A stretch of DNA of 64,000 nt, taken from a virus. The position numbers and the translations under genes were made by a program. Under the pieces are notes generated by a model that saw only the letters and a program-made list of their open reading frames with translations, did no database searches and was not told the DNA's origin. Below, piece by piece: positions 61,882-64,000 of this stretch (the first letter of the stretch is position 1; each line of letters begins with the position of its first letter). The stretch lies in IMG/VR virus record IMGVR_UViG_3300017986_004441, positions 17,285 to 81,284 of that record; one strand, given 5' to 3'.

Positions 61882-63939
61882 CTATTGAGGTGGCGGTGGA
61901 GGAGGCGGAGGAGGCGGTGGAGGAGGAGGTGGTGAACCCGGTTCACAGCCACTAAAGACAAAACTTACATGTGTGAATAGAGGGTTGTTCACTGCTGCGG
62001 ATTGGCCAAAGGTTTCGGGGTCTACAAAATAGGGCGATCCTTCTGGATCCCAAACGCTATAACTATCGCAGAATATAAAATTGATACCTTCGGGGCCGTG
62101 TGGGTTATCCGGGTCGTTGTCGCACGCGTCGCAGTCACAATACCAGTAAGGAGAAGGACACACACTGCAATCTAGTACGCTATTGCTAAATGCGGCCATT
62201 TCCCAAGCCTTATTGCCCGTACAGGGCTGACAGCTGCAGACATTTGGATCAGCATTGAACTCTTCTCCCGGGGCGCAATCGGGCGGCCATTGCTCTCCGT
62301 TGGCAATTTGATCCCTTCCGTCACAAACATAATTGCAGCCAGTTGCATATGTGTAATGCGCCTTGCTGGGCGCTGGATTATATAAATTATCTTCTATTCT
62401 GGCATAGGTCGCTTTATCTTTGTCTTCCGCCAAGTCTGTACCAGCAGGACATTCATATTGACATGTATTACCGTTCCATGTTTTTCCAAAAGATTCTTCG
62501 GCTGCAATTTTATCGTCGTCCAGACATGTTCCTCTTATATAGTTTCCAACAGGCAAAATACCTGGTCCATATCCAGGGGATGCTCCAGTAGTATATTTTA
62601 AACAGCCACATCCAGCACCATTTTTCCATGTGTATCCAGCTTCACAAGATTTACATTCACAAGGACCAGATAATGCAGGATTATTTTCTCGTTCTAGATT
62701 ACATCCACAATCAGGATAACACGCTTTAACCTCATCAGCCTGTATTGGTGCTACAAAATCAAGGATTGACCATAAAGGAGTTGAACCACTACCACCAGCG
62801 CATGTTGTTGTATTAGGATCGCAAACACATGTACAAGTAGTTTTATCTAAATGGGTATTTGCGCCTAAACAAACCTTTTTTCTAGATGGGTCCAAGGCAG
62901 CAAGAGCTTCAAATGAATAACCGACAATTGATGATAATAGATTATATATATCACTATTAAGGGCAGCAGTGACATATTCATTCCATGCATATTTCATATT
63001 GTTCATATCTATTCTGGCCTGGTCCCTATCGGCAATACGTCTGGGCAGGGCTTGCGATTCTTGAAATCTTAGAATGGTGTTTTGCTGGTACAGATTTTCG
63101 TTTCGTAGTATTGAATTGTTGGTTCTGTTTTTAAGTATTTCTGAAGCGTCTATTTTGCGTTGGAGCTCCTGTACCAATGCAGTATTTCCGTCGGTTATTG
63201 CCTGTGCCTTATCTATCGTTAGATCATAGATATGAGTCTGAATTCTAGCAAGATAGTTTTGGAGGTTCTTTTTTTTTGCTATTAGTCTATCTATTTCATC
63301 ATCTAATTTTTTTATATTCCTCCGAATAACAGCAATAACATCTTGTAAGTCATCAAAAAGTCTCTGATAGTATCTCCAGTCATAAATAGCATCTGCTGCT
63401 TCATGCAGCCTATCAGTGTATTTGCCCCATATTCCTAACCATTTTAATATCGCTTGAAAACTTTGGCCACCCTTCCATAAATCGCTAAGATAATCACTTA
63501 TTTTACCAGCTTTTGCTATTTTACCAAATAGTGACAAAAGAGGAATATTCAATGGAACATAGCAATCACATGGCGCATATCCAAAAAGAGCAATACCGGG
63601 ATCTCCTCCATTTTCATCGTCTATTGTAATTGTTAATACATTTGGAAGTAATCGTGACGAACCCCTTGTAAGAGGTGAGTCGCAACCGCCATCTGGATCA
63701 TTGTTTGATAAGGTCCTAGCATATTGTGCCTGATTTTCTCTTTCTTTTGTTGTATAGCTGGAGCTTTGTGCAGAATTTGATACTCCATTGTTATTTTCGA
63801 TATTGGATTCTATTTTATTCTGATTTTGAGATGATAATATTGATTCTGGCCCAGGAACTGGAACGGATGGGTTGCCCAATGTGCTACCGCCGTTGTTGAA
63901 ATCATTTTCTGATTTTGCTTTGCTGATAAAATCTGACAC
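61882..63939 (-). CDS. Cys-rich coiled-coil protein with 15-proline C-terminus (685 aa)
   Basis: GTG start at 63939 behind AAAGGG. Residues about 1-85 are Asn/Ser-rich and disordered. A hydrophobic region with CDC follows near residue 125, then a long coiled coil (about 195-310, with VIRRNIKKLDDEIDRLIAKK, and many Gln/Arg/Asn). The C-terminal half has over 25 Cys in patterns such as CECKSCEAGYTW, CNYVCDGRD, CSCQPCTG and CDCDACD, resembling extracellular Cys-rich repeats. It ends in 15 Pro and one Gln, coded by mixed CCN codons. Likely a virion-surface or exported fibre; family not recognised. Confidence 0.7.
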   Translation of the reverse strand: MSDFISKAKSENDFNNGGSTLGNPSVPVPGPESILSSQNQNKIESNIENNNGVSNSAQSSSYTTKERENQAQYARTLSNNDPDGGCDSPLTRGSSRLLPNVLTITIDDENGGDPGIALFGYAPCDCYVPLNIPLLSLFGKIAKAGKISDYLSDLWKGGQSFQAILKWLGIWGKYTDRLHEAADAIYDWRYYQRLFDDLQDVIAVIRRNIKKLDDEIDRLIAKKKNLQNYLARIQTHIYDLTIDKAQAITDGNTALVQELQRKIDASEILKNRTNNSILRNENLYQQNTILRFQESQALPRRIADRDQARIDMNNMKYAWNEYVTAALNSDIYNLLSSIVGYSFEALAALDPSRKKVCLGANTHLDKTTCTCVCDPNTTTCAGGSGSTPLWSILDFVAPIQADEVKACYPDCGCNLERENNPALSGPCECKSCEAGYTWKNGAGCGCLKYTTGASPGYGPGILPVGNYIRGTCLDDDKIAAEESFGKTWNGNTCQYECPAGTDLAEDKDKATYARIEDNLYNPAPSKAHYTYATGCNYVCDGRDQIANGEQWPPDCAPGEEFNADPNVCSCQPCTGNKAWEMAAFSNSVLDCSVCPSPYWYCDCDACDNDPDNPHGPEGINFIFCDSYSVWDPEGSPYFVDPETFGQSAAVNNPLFTHVSFVFSGCEPGSPPPPPPPPPPPPPPPQ

Positions 63940-63976
63940 GTTTATTTCGCCCTTTAGATAAAAAGTTAATAATATT

Positions 63977-64000
63977 TTAAGAACACGATGGACAAGGTCC
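63977..64000 (-). CDS. Possible C-terminal end of an upstream gene
   Basis: On the - strand the last 24 bases read GPCPSCS then TAA. The Cys-Pro-rich ending is like that of the neighbouring gene, but eight codons cannot establish coding. Confidence 0.3.
   Translation of the reverse strand, partial: GPCPSCS

Overview
The window is part of an AT-rich genome of a tailed double-stranded DNA bacteriophage (Caudoviricetes-like). The evidence is a block of very large tail or adhesin genes on one strand. Facing it on the other strand are phage-type replication, nucleotide, recombination and glycan-modification genes, packed with 1 to 26 base overlaps. No terminase, portal, capsid, tRNA or integrase gene is visible, so this is a fragment of a larger genome. 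The host is a bacterium with ordinary Shine-Dalgarno sites and sigma70-type promoters; its identity cannot be read from the sequence. The FGE-sulfatase-like domains resemble types common in Planctomycetes, which is only a weak hint.

Positions 1-24.8 kb (+ strand) hold virion-surface and tail genes. There are three modular adhesin-like proteins (1-1977, 1970-4966, 21485-24826), three large baseplate- or tail-like proteins of 650, 2076 and 2361 residues, a small zinc protein and a tail-fibre-like protein ending in polyproline. The adhesins combine vWA-like, fibronectin III, cupredoxin-like, LecA-like, beta-propeller and FGE/C-type-lectin modules joined by Thr/Pro-rich stalks. One ends in a leishmanolysin-like metalloprotease. 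Both FGE domains have their halves in reversed order.

Positions 24.8-33 kb (- strand) hold an annealing-like protein with a zinc-ribbon partner, a homing-type endonuclease, and a polycistronic run of glycosyltransferase-like genes. Positions 33-50.7 kb (- strand) are the replication and nucleotide module: SSB with its own consensus promoter and terminator, a DNA polymerase III alpha split into two genes around a DnaQ-like exonuclease, a RecB/Cas4-like nuclease, dNMP kinase, primase, DnaB helicase, RecA, Vsr-like and HNH nucleases, PhoH, a B12-dependent ribonucleotide reductase and dCMP deaminase. Positions 50.7-56.9 kb are a second sugar module: methyltransferase, two sulfotransferases, a double-domain glycosyltransferase, a 2-oxoglutarate oxygenase, an RmlC-like epimerase and an RmlB-like dehydratase. 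Positions 56.9-64 kb hold small membrane proteins around a papain-like peptidase, a membrane-HhH fusion, short tail-fibre-like proteins and a Cys-rich coiled-coil protein ending in 15 prolines.

Notable points: the exonuclease and the RecB-like nuclease both appear to start at non-AUG/GUG/UUG codons (AUU, and AUA or AUU) behind strong Shine-Dalgarno sites. Three early promoters share TTGACAAAC. Two of them lie so close to the start codon that the transcript would be leaderless or nearly so. Three small genes of 48-59 codons are annotated at 35811-35990, 58064-58231 and 61048-61194.
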